A stretch of 25,660 nucleotides of DNA from Rhabdothermincola_A sp041688815. Its GTDB lineage: Bacteria; Actinomycetota; Acidimicrobiia; Acidimicrobiales; Acidimicrobilacustridaceae. The translations under genes and the position numbers were made by a program. Shown here piece by piece: positions 22,872 to 25,660 of this stretch. The notes below the pieces were generated by a model. The model made no database searches. It was not told the DNA's origin and worked only from the letters and a program-made list of their open reading frames with translations. How positions within the stretch are numbered: the stretch's first letter is position 1; the number at the start of each line of letters is the position of its first letter. The stretch is taken from assembly GCA_041688815.1 (NCBI GenBank), contig JBDNHK010000081.1, positions 1-25,660 on the forward strand, given 5' to 3'.

Positions 22872-25660
<2,789 letters not shown>

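Overview
The window is high-G+C actinobacterial DNA. Gene order, protein signatures and the 16S/23S rRNA sequences, including the extra 23S block typical of high-G+C Gram-positives, point to Actinobacteria, most likely class Acidimicrobiia. I do not name a genus. It is almost entirely chromosomal core: translation genes, arginine biosynthesis and one rRNA operon. Short accessory patches lie at the left edge and between pheT and argC.

Left edge (1-2059): the last codons and probable right end of an insertion sequence, a DHA2-type MFS exporter, and a C-terminal fragment of an NAD(P)-dependent dehydrogenase-like gene on the minus strand. This looks like a rearrangement boundary. Translation block (2062-8523): a DUF1844 gene (minus) diverges from infC-rpmI-rplT-trmH-pheS-pheT. 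infC appears to start at an ATA codon, which fits the IF3 autoregulation known elsewhere. A minus-strand vapBC toxin-antitoxin module (8647-9283) separates pheT from the arginine genes.

Arginine block (9405-17772): argC-argJ-argB-argD-argF-argR-argG-argH. The first six genes overlap by 4 bases at every junction. ArgJ recycles the acetyl group; ArgB, ArgC and ArgD make acetylornithine; ArgF, ArgG and ArgH convert ornithine to arginine; ArgR is the predicted repressor. An ARG-box-like palindrome overlaps the predicted argC promoter, which is spaced so that the mRNA would be leaderless. NUDIX hydrolase, unknown membrane protein (minus) and tyrS genes follow.

rRNA block (20460-25660): two predicted tandem promoters, a roughly 360-nt leader with a boxA-like site and hairpins, a complete 16S gene, a 326-nt spacer without tRNA genes, and a 23S gene cut by the window end. 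A 19-nt leader segment is perfectly complementary to the spacer and would form the 16S processing stem.

I found no clear undescribed multi-gene system. The points most worth checking are the ATA start of infC, the leaderless ArgR-controlled argC promoter with the divergent vapBC operator, the truncated dehydrogenase at the left boundary, and the structured rRNA leader.
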